Assembly (NCBI GenBank): GCA_037126765.1
Contig: JBBCBC010000009.1
Location: 24,946,870 to 25,010,869, forward strand
Reading direction: 5' to 3'
Origin: Stenogyne calaminthoides
Lineage: Eukaryota > Streptophyta > Magnoliopsida > Lamiales > Lamiaceae
DNA: 64,000 bases
Made by a program: the position numbers and the translations under genes. Positions 36,832 through 48,504 of this stretch are shown piece after piece. The notes under the pieces are model-generated. The model did not search any database and had not been told where the DNA came from. It worked only from the letters and a program-made list of their open reading frames with translations. How positions within the stretch are numbered: the stretch's first letter is position 1; each line of letters begins with the position of its first letter.

Positions 36832-39800
36832 ATACACCGGTTCTAACATCCCTAATTCAATTGAAAGTTCACGAAATCTTGATTCATTGACAAAGGTTTA
36901 GTCAAGATATCAGCTCTTTGCCTATCAAGATGAATTTTCTCCATCCTTATGTCCTTTTTCTCAACATGATCTCGATGAAGTGATGTGCGATATCCACATG
37001 CTTGCATCTGGTGTGCAATACGAGGATTTTGTGAAATAGCAATGGCACTATTGTTGTCACAAAATATTGGTACTTCATTGGCTTCAACTTTATAATCCCT
37101 TAATTGTTGTATGCGAGCAAAGAATCGAGCCGCAATGACTTCCTGCGCACCATGTATTGACTTGAAGAGTCTTGGTTGCTACTGAGGTCTGTTTCTTTGA
37201 AAACCAAGATATCAGCTTGCTTCCTAGAAATTGACAAGTTCCTGTTGTGGACTTCATCAATTCTACAACCAAGTAGTAAAGAGATCGAGTAACCAATTAA
37301 TTCAAGGTTATCATCGGTTGGATACCATAATCCTCTATTCATTTGTGCCCTTAAGATATCTTAGTATCTTTTTGGCGACCTCCATGTGACTAGTCTTAGG
37401 ATTAGCTTGGTATCTTGCATATATCCCAACAAAGAAATGTTATATCCGCATACTTAACGTGAGATAGAGCAATGATCCAATGATTCCTCTATAATCGGTA
37501 TGATTCACCGATTTGATTTTACGAATCGGGGATCCATCTTGTAGTTAGTATTCATAGGAATCCTAACTGCATTGCAATTTTGTACACCATATTTGGCAAT
37601 CAGATCTCTGGTGTATTTTGCCTGGTTGATGAATATTCCTTCCTTTGATTGTTTCACTTGAAGACCTAGAAAGAAATTCATCTCGACCATCATTGACATC
37701 TCAAACTTGCCTTCGTCGAGTGTTGAAAACTTTTTCACATAGGCGATGGTTTGGAGATCCAAAATGATGTCATCAACATATATACGAACTAGTAAGATCT
37801 CTTCCCATCCTCTATCACGAACAGAGTTCTATCGTGATCCTTTGACAAAACCATGGTCAAGAAGAAACCGAGAAAGAGTATCATACCATGCTCGGGGTGC
37901 TTGCTTGAGACCATACAAAGCTTTTTCTCGAGCCCTGTAAACTTGGTCATTTCATTTTGAAGCCAGGAGGTTGTTCCACATAAACCTCTTGTTTAAGCAC
38001 TGCGTTCGTAAATGCACTTTTCACATCCATTTGATAGATATGTGAACTTCATGTGGAAAGATATGCAAGAAACAATCGATGGCTTCTAGTCTTTGCAACA
38101 GGGTGCAAAGGTTTCATCATAATCCAAGCCTTCTTCTTGGGAATAACCTTGTGCAACTAGCCTTGCCTTGTTTTTTACAATGTTGTTGTTTTCATCTCTT
38201 TTATTCTTGAAAACCCACTTGGTTCCAATGACATTAAGGCCTTTCAGGTCTATCTACCAACTCAATACTTCATTCCTTGAGAATTGATTCATTTCATCTT
38301 GCATAAAGAATAATCCAATAAGAATCTTGTAGAGCTTCACCAATCTCGTGAGTTCTTTTTCTCCGAAAGGAAGCGCGAGAATAGTGCACTCTCACCATGG
38401 AACCTTCTTGTCTTAACACCTTGATTAGATCACCCACAATCGACTTGTAGGATGACTATCTAACCATTTCCTTCTTGATGTTCCCCTTCAATAATATCCT
38501 CAACATTTGAGATGTTAGGTTGATTAAATCGGCAAACTCGGGGAACAGCGAGAGAAAAGGAGAAAGGGAATCATCTTCCTGGGAAATTCTATTCGAACAT
38601 TGTCGAGAGACATTTGTTCCCCTTTGGTTGATAGATTCGAATTTGCCTCGGTTGTGACCACATCTTCATTGGCATCACATACCGAGTCCGAGGCGGTGTC
38701 TGTTCAGATTGGTCACCTTTTGGAGTGTTGGTTTTCTGAGGCTCACCATCCCGAGTTCCATCCTGAACTTCCTTATTCGAGTCTGAGTCACCCAATCATA
38801 GAATGTGGTGACTTCTTCTTTTCAGGTTCAGTGGATGATTTATCTTTCTGTTTCAGGCTTAATCTGGTGATCCTCTTAGTCAGTTCATCTGCATCATGTT
38901 CCTGCTTCTTCTGAACACAAATAGATTCATCAAAAACAACATGAGGTGTTTCCTCCACAATAAGAGTCCCACTGGTTGTAAACTCGAAAGCTTTCTCGAC
39001 TTCGAATATCCTAAGAATATTCCTTCATCAGCTTTACTATCAAAAGTTTTCAACTGATCTTTACCATTATTGTGTATGAAACACTTGCAACCAAACACAC
39101 GAAAGAAAGAAACAAGAGGCTTCCTTTCATTCCAAAGCTCATAGGGTGTTTTGCCTTGACTCTTGGTCAGCATGGATCTTTTGCGAGAGTAGCATGCGGT
39201 GTTGATGACTTCAAACCAAAAATCTTTTAGGAATGTAAACCGGTATCATAGTCCTTGCGAACTTCTTCAGAGTCCTGTTCCTCCTTTCAAAGAACACCAT
39301 TCTGTTGAGGGGTCCTTGCGGTGATGTTTCATGTGAAATTCCATTTTACGCACAATAATCGATATGATATGATTTATGAATTCAGTTCCTTTTGTCGGAT
39401 CGATTTTGACCACACTCGATTTTTCTCAATCTTTGAGCCTTTTCAAGAACTTTCACTTTTATCTCGAGTCTCTTTCTTACTGAGTAAGAATATGACCCAA
39501 GTATATCTCGAGTAGTCATCAACTACTACCAATGTGTATTTCCTGCCATTAGTGCTTACAGGTGTTATAGGACCAAAAAGATCCATATGTAGTAACTGAA
39601 GTATTCTTTCAGTAGAAACCTCAACTTTACTTTTAAATGATGCTCTTATCTGTTTTTCCTTTTCCGCACGCATCACAAATATGTTCCTTCATGAACGCCG
39701 TTAGCAACCCTCTCACAAGAGCTAATCTTGCAAGCTTGTTCGGGGTTTTGAAATTTAGGTGATTCATTCTTTTATGCCATAACCAACTGGTATCTGTGGA

Positions 39801-40260
39801 ACTTTTAGCAACTAAACATGTATCTTTAGGAGCAGAACTCCAATCAGCAAGATACACATTCTCTTTTCTTGTACCAGTCAGTAAAACTTTCTGTGATGTA
39901 TCATCTTTTACAAAACATAAGTTTTTAGAGAACTCAACATTGAAACCCTTATCACAGAATTGGCTAATTGAAAGCAAATTATGCTTCAATCCAGATACAT
40001 ATGAAACACCATGGATATGAATCGAGTCGATTTCAAAGTTCCATATCCTTGACCATCCTTGGAATTATCTCCAAAAGTGATCATGGGCCTCTTTGTTCAA
40101 CATAGTCATCGAAAGTGTCTTCTTGTATCCTGTCATATGTCTTGAACATCCCTTTGTCAAGATACCAAATAGGGAGCTTTTTTCATCTCTTCTCATCGAT
40201 TGCCATGTGATCATTAGTGGGTTTAGTGCCCTTGTTTTCCTCCCGAAAAAGCAGATCAAT
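36832..40260 (-). pseudogene. pol: E2 pol (protease-integrase-RT-RNase H)
   Basis: Same order as in the left copy. Protease: the stretch before GCSRHMTG is corrupted at 40149-40158, where DSG should be. The gag-pre-integrase domain (WHKRMNHLNFKTPNKLARL) lies in 39633-39989, then integrase DDYSRYTWVIFLLSKKET (39443-39676) and LTKSQGKTPYELWNERKPLV (38880-39173). RT: YVDD intact at 37769-37780, followed by GKFEMSMMVEMNFFLGLQVK (37505-37762). RNase H and the C-terminus run to 36832. Frame breaks cluster at places where the left copy has CAG or CTG. Confidence 0.88.
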
Positions 40261-40289
40261 TCTTAGGTACCCAATTTGTGTAGGGTCCT

Positions 40290-42648
40290 ACAAGGTTAGA
40301 TGTACCTTTCGAATCCAAATCGCCTCGACAACTCTAATCACTTTAGAGTGGCTAATTTGTCTTCCATAAAACATCAACATACACATCTACTACTCTCGGG
40401 TGCCTTAGCGACTTTTACGTGTATGTGTTCTAGCTTTAGCATGAACATGGGCTTTTGAATTCTTCTTTCGTTCGGGCCTTTTGTTCGGATGCTTGGGCTT
40501 TTAATGCGGTAGGTCTAAATCTTTGTTGACTCGGGTTTAGATAACCTTTACCTTTAGGCAAGTGAGGTTCAAGTTATGCATCTTTGAAAACTGGGTCTTT
40601 CGATTATCGAGGACTTGGTCTCTTCAATTGAGAATGTCTCTTTGAGTGTTTCTCATATGAGGATTCCTCGATGGTTGATGTGGAGCCTTTCAGTTGCATT
40701 CTTAGCCTGAGGCTTTGAAGTACTTGCTGAAACTTTCCAAGTATTTTTCAGTTTTCTAGCCTTCACCGAGGTTTGGGCTTTCTTTCGATCATCGGGTTTT
40801 ATCGAAACCATAGGTCGTTTTCCCTTGTCTACAACCTTGGGCATTACCACTTGAAGTGTAGGTGCAATTGGTTTTACAAAGATAGTCTTCTTTCTACATG
40901 ATGCAAAGATTCGGGATGACCTTGTGAGGTCCCCCCGGAATGTATCCCAATCCGATTTTTTATAGTGGCAGATCTCTGGTAACTCTGAATTTCATCTATC
41001 ACTTTAGATGCTTTATTCAAGAGAGTTAACTTCTTCTTGCGCACTATCCTCACATTCTGTGAGAGTTTTATGCTTCTCGGAGAGGTCATTGAACTCGATT
41101 ACGATTATTGAATCTCTTTCATGGATTTCTCTAGCTTTTCGATTAGGGGACATGATCAACTTCTCTTTCTCGAGAGTTGTACTTTCGTAACATCCAGTTC
41201 ATCAAGAGTTCCCATTAATTGAGAAGTGATCTCGGTTTTGCTAGAGTCTTTCCATTTTAGATTTTTCATTGAGTCGGGTTCCTTATTCTCGCTCTTGAGT
41301 TTTATTTAGTTAGTCCTTAGAAAACAAAGATAGTCCTTCATTGATTCTCAAAAGAATCCATCAGGTCAAAATGACTTTTTAAATTGGAACTTGAAAACTC
41401 TTGTGCTAGTGTAGGAGCAACAACAGAGATGTAAGAGTTTACCTCCTCAATGGCCATCGGCAGATGTCATCACTTTCCACCGTCTCGAGAATATCTCATC
41501 CGAAGAGCTAGATCCTCCTCGAGTGTTCTTCTTCCGCAACCATGGCCTTTTTGCTTGAGAGAACCGGTCTCTTTTAGCTTTCTTTTTCTTCTCTCCTTAG
41601 CAATCAACTCGGACAATCATCTTTGGAAGTGACCTTTCTTCCGCAATTATAAGATCTGTTGGCATCATCATCCCGATCATTTTCATCTTTGGACTTGGAG
41701 TCCTTCTTTCTGGATGAAGATCCTTCAGCTTTCAGGTCCTTCTTCTTCTCAGTTGATCTGTCCTCAGGTTTCTTCTGGTACCTGTGGTTCCTGTAATAGC
41801 TTTTGTATTTTCCAAATCTACTATTAAGTCTGTCAAACCTCCTTGCCATCAGTGCTAGCTTTTCCTCAAGCTCATCCTGATGTTTGGCATGGGGGTTCTC
41901 AGACTCTCTAGTTTCTGAGTTTTATCTTTGGCTTTTAAAGCCACATTCTTACTCGATGAAGAATCATCTTCTTTGTCGACCTTTTTGGATTTCTTATCGA
42001 TTTACAAATTCATAGGCTTTCAAATTTTCGAGAAGACTTGTTGGTATGGCATTGAACTAATGTTCTTGGTGTTTTCAATCACCACTGCATGAATATCCCA
42101 TTTCTTAGAGAGACCTCTAAGAATTTTCAATGCCACTTCTCTTTGTGGATATTTCTTTCCAAGTGCGTTTAGATCATTCATGATGCTAGTGAATCGACTT
42201 CCAATTTTTCTATTGATTCACCATCATCCATTTCAAAACTTGTCAAACTTTCCAATTGCCACTGAAAGTTTGTTTTCTTTTATATGATTTGTGCCTTGGC
42301 ACATAACAGCTAGTGTATCCCATTTCTCTTTAGAAATATTACGTTGAGAGATCATTCCCATCACACCATCATCAATTGTCTTTGTATAGTGTGTCTTTTT
42401 GCAATGTAGTCTAGATTGACTAACTTTCTCTCCTCGGGGAGTTAGTTGGTCATCGACTTAGGAAATTTCGCTCTAGGATCAATTCTCTCCTCTTACGAAT
42501 TGCAGGATTCACCACAAAGTAAATTTGAATGGTCCTTGAGAAACCACTCTCCACATACGCTCATGTTTGGAATCTGAGATGAGCCTGCATTCTCGATCTC
42601 CATAGATCATAGTTCTCATCGAGAACATGGGAAGTTTTTAGAAGACAT
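40290..42648 (-). pseudogene. gag: E2 gag, frameshifted
   Basis: The start ATG at 42646-42648 lies 118 bp inside the primer-binding site. After a frame change the protein reads VLDENYDLWRSRMQAHL, the usual gag N-terminal '…NY..W...M..hL' signature (DUF4219/UBN2 type). At 41604-41849 a basic stretch (FGKYKSYYRNHRYQKKPEDR) is followed by YNCGRKVTSKDDCP, a damaged zinc knuckle of the CCHC type lacking its first Cys and its His. The C-terminal part (40874-41089, KASKVIDEIQSYQRSATIKN then a GIHSGGTSQ stretch) matches the coiled-coil/GLGYE tail of E1 gag. The Lys-rich end is at 40653-40850. The left contig copy lacks gag because of the gap. Confidence 0.75.
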
Positions 42649-42766
42649 TTTTTTACGATCTTTTGAAAAGAAAAAAAATTTGACAAATAAGATCGATTCG
42701 GATAGACCACAAGTATTTTTGAAAATAAAACTTTGGTCAACACGGCAGTGGTCAAGTTGAACCAAC

Positions 42767-42778
42767 GCCTCGATACCA
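42767..42778 (-). other. E2 primer-binding site (initiator tRNA-Met)
   Basis: On the minus strand TGGTATCGAGGC, two bases from the LTR end. It equals TGGTATCAGAGGC with CAG read as CG, the same kind of change seen elsewhere in the window. The element strand is fixed by this site. Confidence 0.88.
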
Positions 42779-42780
42779 CT

Positions 42781-44957
42781 TGTTGGTCGGTGTAAGCGAG
42801 TCTTACACGTGTATGGGGGAATACACGTGTTCAAATGATTTTAAAACTTTTTTCATCGAGGTCACTTGGGTCGATAATTTCGAAGATTAGGTTTCGAGAA
42901 GCACGGATCGCTCCGAGTCAAAGTCTCATCGAGACAGTGATCCCGAAGTGCTTTCGGATACCTCGGATAATCCCAACCGAATCACGAGTGTAAGTCGAGA
43001 GATCTGAGTTGCTTGGATCGAGATAACTAGCTTCTTGAATCCTCGAAGAGAGTTCGGTTTGATAACTATCTGTTCTAGCTACTTTCGGTCGTCTTGAATG
43101 GTTGCCCTTAGATTATACTCGTTTTAAGCTTTCTTTGAAAAACCTTCCCTTTATGAAATAGTGATTAGGTGTGATTCACTTATGCAACTTCGATTGGATT
43201 GATTCAAAATGAATATCGATGAAAAGTATGCTTTCAAAATCAAGTCAATGCAGCGATTAAGGAAAGCAATAAAGAACGAAGTTATAGTGGTTCGGAGACT
43301 CAAGCTCCTACATCCACTCTCTCGACTCTTGAGAGAAATTCACTATCAACTCGAGCTTTCTAACTACCTCGTGGTTTACTTACTCAACTTCGTACTGAGT
43401 TTTTCGACTACTCCACGTGGTTTACTTACTCAACCCGACCTTGAGTTTTACGACTACCTCCGTAGTTTACTAACTCAATCACACACAAGCTTTCGGACTA
43501 CCCCGTAGAGCTTACTAACTTCTCCTCTAAGTTTTCCGACTACTCCGCGTAGTTTACTAACTCTTTACAACTCTACTCACCAACAAACACACTCCAACTA
43601 CCTTCTCAAGGGTTTGGGGTTTCTCGGTTGGTTTCCAACTAGGATGAGATATCCTTTAAAATTAAGCACAATGCAAAGGGTTAGGATATCTCGACTAAGC
43701 TTTGGATAAATCTTATCAAGCTAGGCTTAGTAAAGTGAGCTCTCTTCAATATAGAAGCGCTTGGGAAATTCAAGGTATTTTGAGTGCTTTAACTTTTGCA
43801 AGAATAAGTTTGAGCTCTTGAGTTGCGTATAAATTTCCCGTAACCTTACAAAGTAGAGGGTCACCAGTATTTATAGGCATACACCAAGGTCACTCTTTGA
43901 AAACTATCCGTTGGAGAGATAGCTTCGTTAGTTCCCTCTTATGGTGTGTGAGAAACGGCTATATTTAGGGTTTGAAACTCCCTAACATGTTTTAGGCAAT
44001 AGCCTTTCATGTAGTCGTTCTTCACTTTTTGCAGTCTGGAACTTTCGTACATCTGACATCTTTTTTTGACTTTTATCCTTTGTCGATGTCGATGGGTGCG
44101 ATGTCGTCTTCCTCTTTTTGACTTTTGTCTTGATTAAAGGTAGACACCTTCAACGGCTCTTTTGGTTACAAACTCCGAGTTTGATATAACCTTAACAACA
44201 CGCCGACTTAGTTCCTTTTATGCGCATTTTGAATGTCTTGGCAATATCTAACTTTCTAAGGCATCGCGTTTCTCTCGATGTGCATCCTTGGATAGATATA
44301 TTGATTGCCTCGGAACATTGAGGTTCATCTTGAGCATTGATACATTCTTTGAGTCTTGATAATTCTTTGTCTTCGATATTCTTGATCTTGATTTCTCGGT
44401 CTTGATCTTGTGTCTTGAGTCTTCTGCGTCTTGAGGGTCTTACGAGTCTTGATTTATCTTGGTGATATCTTCGAGTCTTCATCTTGAGTCTTGTTCTCGA
44501 TTTCATCTTTTGAGTCTTGATATCTCGAGTTTTCATCTTTGAGTCTTGAGTCTTCTGCGTCTTCAGGGTCTTACGAGTCTTGATTTATCTTGGTGATATC
44601 TTGAGTCTTCATCTTTGAGTCTTGATTCTCGATTTCATCTTGAGTCTTGATATCTCGGTTTTCATCTTGAGTCTTGATCTCGATTTCTGTTTGAGTCTTT
44701 AGATTCTCGATTTCATCCGAAGTCATCAGAGACTTGGTTTCATCTTGAAACCGGTTTCTTGAAACATCTTGAGTTCTTGAGTCTTGAACCTATCCTAAAC
44801 TATATCTCACGACTATACATTTTGCGAGATAACATCCTGAATACTCTAAAACTGAATCCTGACTCAATTATCAAGATCATTCTGAACATGTCATACTCAG
44901 GGGTTTTGGGATCTTAATCAAAATCATATAATCTTTTATTAAATTCATCTCCCAACA
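42781..44957 (-). repeat. E2 5' LTR
   Basis: A 2177-bp LTR, tgttggtcggtg to atctcccaaca, with the TATA box (minus strand TATAAATA) at 43868-43875 and the tandem-repeat field at about 44340-44790. Confidence 0.9.
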
Positions 44958-45200
44958 CTTGGGAAGGCTTTTTTGTGTGTTTTTATCGACGAGACCTTTG
45001 CCACTCCAAGAGGTTAGTTCACGTAAACCCGTAGTAATTCCGCATGCGTAGGATTTATGTGAACTGTTTATATGCATGATTTGTTGTTGAATTATTATTT
45101 GAATTAATATAGAATTAATTCATGCTAGTAATAATTGTTAGAATTAAATTTGTATTTAAATATTCATCCCGAATAGATCCGTGCAATTAATTCCCCAACA
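44958..45200 (+). repeat. E3 5' LTR, right part
   Basis: Resumes after E2 and ends in TTCCCCAACA two bases before a primer-binding site, which shows that the split LTR is the 5' LTR of a + strand Copia element. Confidence 0.75.
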
Positions 45201-45202
45201 AA

Positions 45203-45215
45203 TGGTATCAGAGCC
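45203..45215 (+). other. E3 primer-binding site (initiator tRNA-Met)
   Basis: TGGTATCAGAGCC, two bases after the LTR end. Confidence 0.93.
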
Positions 45216-45830
45216 TCGGTTTCAGGCTCTGATTTTTAAATTGTAATTTATTTTGTTTTCATTAAATTTGAAATTGGATAGTAGAATTGCTAGATCTTTT
45301 TTGCAGGTATCCAATTATCATGAAATTTAATGTGTTTATTTATGCATGCATATAAATTGTGGTTTTTTTTTAATTCGATTCGTTTTTGACTCGTGAGAAA
45401 ATTCACGAGTAGATTAGAATTTGTTTGATTTGATCAATGTAATAGACTAGTCTAGATCTAGGTTTATTTATTTTTGTAAATAAATTGTAACCGGATCGGA
45501 AATGGAGGCGGAGACGAAGAATTAAAAGAATGGGATCGTAATCACGGCGTGGCGGCATCGCATCGCGCTTAAACGTGCTAAAAAGAGGCCTGAGCGACGC
45601 GACGTTTGGCGGGCGAAAAGACGGGGGGGGGCGAGGTTGGGCAGCCGAAGACGGGTCGGGCGAGGTTGCCGGGCCGAAGCGCATATGGGCAGTGGCGATC
45701 AGCCGAGGCAAACAAGCCAGGGCGGCGCTAACGCTGGCGTGGATCTGGATGGGTGCTTGGGCAAAGGCGGCACGCGAGGCGGATCGGCATGGGCGGAGGC
45801 GCGCTGGCATGATAATCACTGAACGACAAT
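45216..45830 (+). other. E3 leader with a GC-rich segment
   Basis: AT-rich sequence after the primer-binding site changes near 45490 to a strongly GC-rich stretch up to about 45810. Open frames on both strands here (for example 45575-45883 and 45403-45840) are by-products of GC content: they have no recognisable domain. The part from 45385 ('actcgtgagaaaattcacga', 'gtaatagactagtctagat') is repeated at 54692-54800, followed there by another GC-rich stretch. Confidence 0.6.
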
Positions 45831-46465
45831 CAAATACCATTATACACTTAAATATTCACATATCACCGATCAAATATATATAATTCACCAAATATTAAGT
45901 TTATGCATTGTAGTTGCCGATAAATTTCTATTTACCCCGACTGAAAAGAATATCGATACCTCAAACTCTTAAAACGCCTTATTGAGTCCAACTATGTTGG
46001 TTGCACAACCTCAACATCTACCACCTCGATTTCTCCTTCCTTTCTTCTTCTTTCCTCTTATCTCCTTTCTCTTTCGTATCTCTTATTCTGTAATCCACTC
46101 CTTCTTTACTTCCTCTCTTTTCCTCTTCTTTTCTTTTCTTTTTTTTTCGTCGACCCACCGCCTTTAAACACTCTCTTCTTCTTACCCCAAAAACGAGGCA
46201 TGTGTGTGTTTATATATATATCCACAAGTCCAACGCCTTTATTTGCTTCATAGGTAAGCTTCTTAATAACCTTATTAATAACATTATTATAGTATTATTA
46301 TTATGTAATTATATTAGTTTATTAACAAAGTATATATAAAACACACAACACATAAACTTATATATATTATCTATATATAGGTATTTAATTATCATTAAGT
46401 AATTCTATAAATTTATTATTCATTATTCCCTATTTTATTTAACACTGCTAAACACTTAATTATTT
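45831..46465. other. AT-rich and pyrimidine-rich stretch of unknown identity within E3
   Basis: It lies between the E3 leader and the integrase fragment, where gag and protease should be. It has a C/T-rich tract (about 46020-46150), short tatata runs and AT-rich DNA. It may be a replacement or an insertion; no terminal repeats were found. Confidence 0.35.
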
Positions 46466-46597
46466 ATGAGAGTCACTTAAGACACATGATAATTTGGGAT
46501 TGTCCGGCTTACGTGTTGGACAAGAAAGCCGGTAAGTTAGACACACATTCGGAATTAAGGTTGTTCATAAGGTATCCCGAGGGAACGAAAAGGTGTA
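46466..46597 (+). pseudogene. pol: E3 integrase C-terminal fragment, split by E5
   Basis: Open reading of ESHLRHMIIWDCPAYVLDKK, then KLDTHSELRLFIRYPEGTKR, the Copia integrase C-terminal 'LR.lriWgCpA.VLdkk' and '…F.GYp.gtkg' region. It stops at the E5 insertion and continues in frame context at 54146 (CMFYGPNDQKLVISTHFRFL). Confidence 0.85.
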
Positions 46598-48389
46598 TGA
46601 TGGTCCCGGTGGGAAAACCCATTTTGCGTGTATTGAAGCGAAACATTTCAGTTCAGTGCATATAAAACAGGGGTGAGGGCAGAGTGATTGCATATTTTTC
46701 TCTTTTAAGCTCATGTGTTGTGTTTTGCTTATAATCGAATGCATATGACAAGATAAGAACATAAAGCAATAAAGAACACAACAATATATAGTGGTTCGGA
46801 CAACCAGTCCTACATCCACTCTCCCTCTCTAGGGAAATTCCTTATACGGGACTTACCACCCTCCACGGGATTGCCTATAGATATTTACCGAGCTCACACT
46901 CGAACTGGACTTATAACCCTCTCTCGAGTTCGCCTCGGGACTTATCACCCTCCACGGGATTGCCTACAGATGTTTAACGAGTTCACACTCCAACGGGACT
47001 TATCACCCTCACTCGGGATTGCCTAACAACTACCTCACTTCACCATGGGGTTTGGATTTGGTGTTGTCTCCAACTATGGTGAGATTTTCCCTTACATTTG
47101 TTTAGCCTCAATGCTAAGGTTGGGAAAATCTCTCTAAGCTTAAGATACATCGTGGATTGCTTAGGTTGGGTTCTAGAACACTCTTTGAATATATTTGTAT
47201 ATCTACAGACTTGTGTTCTAGGGTGGGAATGCTTTTGAGTATAACTCTCTTTGGTTCTGTAGCATTGTTGCTATCTTCTTCGCACTTCCACTTTTTACCC
47301 TTGATAATGAAGGAAGAACTTGTATTTATAGTGTGGATTTGAATGTTACCGTTGGAGAAAATCACATTCAAATCCATACTATTCTCTCAGAAGTTCTGCT
47401 CGACTTTTCCAGGCTGGTTGTCTTCCTCTCATTGGTCCGTCGCCACCGATCTTAACGGCTATATTCCTCGATTCCTCGCCTTGGAATCATTGGGTTCTCT
47501 GAGTCTTGAATCGACCTTGAGGTCTCTGAGGCCTTGGTCTCTCACGGCCTTGGTCTGTCTGAGCCTTGGTCTCTCGAGCCTTGGTCTGTCCGAGCCTTGG
47601 TGACTTTTCTTGGTGGACCTTATCGATGGGGCATCTTGACGCTTTCGAGTGGCGGGTTTGATTCTTCTTGTCTTGAGACAATCTGACCCCCTCGGTCACT
47701 AGTACTCGAGCCTAAGGATCGCCGATGGCGTTCGATTCTCGATGAACATTACTTGGATGACTTCTCGGATAACTTCTCTTACGATGCGGTATCTGATTTA
47801 CGGTTTCGATGTCGATTTCTTCTTTGATCTGATCAATTCTTCGGTCGATTATAGCATCGGTCGACATATCAATTTATACGCATCAGTTAGTTCGCCAGAT
47901 TAGCATATTAGGTTAGCATATCGGTTTAACACATCGATCTCAATCCGCGTCTGATCTTGATCATCTGCTAAATCTTCATCGGTCTCGTCGGTCTCTCTGC
48001 TCCTCTTCGATCGCAACCTTCTCTTCCGATCTTCGGTCGGTTTCTTTCGATCGGCTTATGCGCTCTTCCGATCACCATATATCACTGATTATTCTTCCGA
48101 TCATCCGATCAGTTCGGTTTCGTCATCGATCTTACGTCGATCACCGCTTAGCTTTTCTTCTTTTTTGATTTTGCCAAAGCTCATCGCTTAACTCCGAACT
48201 CATCTAACTCATCCGATCTCGATCATTCTCGTCTGCGGACCTCGTCGATCTCGATCGATCTACGTCGATTTCGTGAGTTCCCCTCAATTTGTTCTCTCGT
48301 TCCCCTCAACTGTTATCTCGTAAATCGGCTTCAATAATCTGAGTTGATAATGTTTTGGCATAATTCATCAAAACTAAAATATCCCAACA
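46598..48389 (-). repeat. E5 LTR A
   Basis: 1792 bp, tgatggtcccgg to atatcccaaca. Element orientation: TGTTGGGATATTTT…GACCATCA. It is identical to LTR B for over 300 bp around 47040-47340. The TATA box (tatttata on the + strand) lies about 20 bp after 'aatgaaggaagaacttg'. Confidence 0.93.
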
Positions 48390-48504
48390 ATTTCCCCCTT
48401 ATTGATAATGACGCCAAAACATTAAAATATATGCATTTTAAAAGCGGGGTTTTCTTTAAAAGATCGATTAGGTGGTTACTTTTGAACACCGCTTTGATAC
48501 CACT
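48390..48504 (-). other. E5 internal domain 1 (polypurine tract and primer-binding site)
   Basis: 115 bp. The polypurine tract touches LTR A; the primer-binding site (minus strand TGGTATCAAAGC) is at 48491-48502, two bases from LTR B. Here the hairpin and leader block are damaged at CAG sites relative to domains 2 and 3. Confidence 0.9.

Larger units (their letters stand above)
30041..44957 (-). mobile_element. E2: complete Ty1/copia element with an extra ORF after pol, nested in the E3 LTR
   Basis: 14.9 kb on the minus strand: 5' LTR 42781-44957, primer-binding site, gag, pol, ORF2, polypurine tract, 3' LTR 30041-32231. The flanks are CATGG (30036-30040) and CTTGG (44958-44962), a 4-of-5 match for the 5-bp duplication expected of Copia. 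Removing E2 joins the two parts of the E3 LTR. Layout and size match E1 closely, so E1 and E2 belong to one lineage with an additional ORF. Confidence 0.9.

Noticed and set aside
45403..45883. Long overlapping frames in the GC-rich E3 leader
   Set aside because: High GC content gives open frames on both strands; low-complexity Arg/Ala/Pro composition and no domain.
46565..46819. Repeated minus-strand frames starting MDVGLVVRTT in each E5 LTR
   Set aside because: Same reason: shadow of the R/U5 repeat; one of them crosses the LTR border into E3.
47114..47377. An 87-residue minus-strand frame conserved in LTRs A, B and C (47114-47377, 49020-49283, 50920-51204), and a 61-residue + strand frame in all four
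   Set aside because: They lie across the LTR promoter region, are not preserved in solo LTRs, and are conserved on both strands alike because the LTRs themselves are nearly identical. This is not evidence of a gene.
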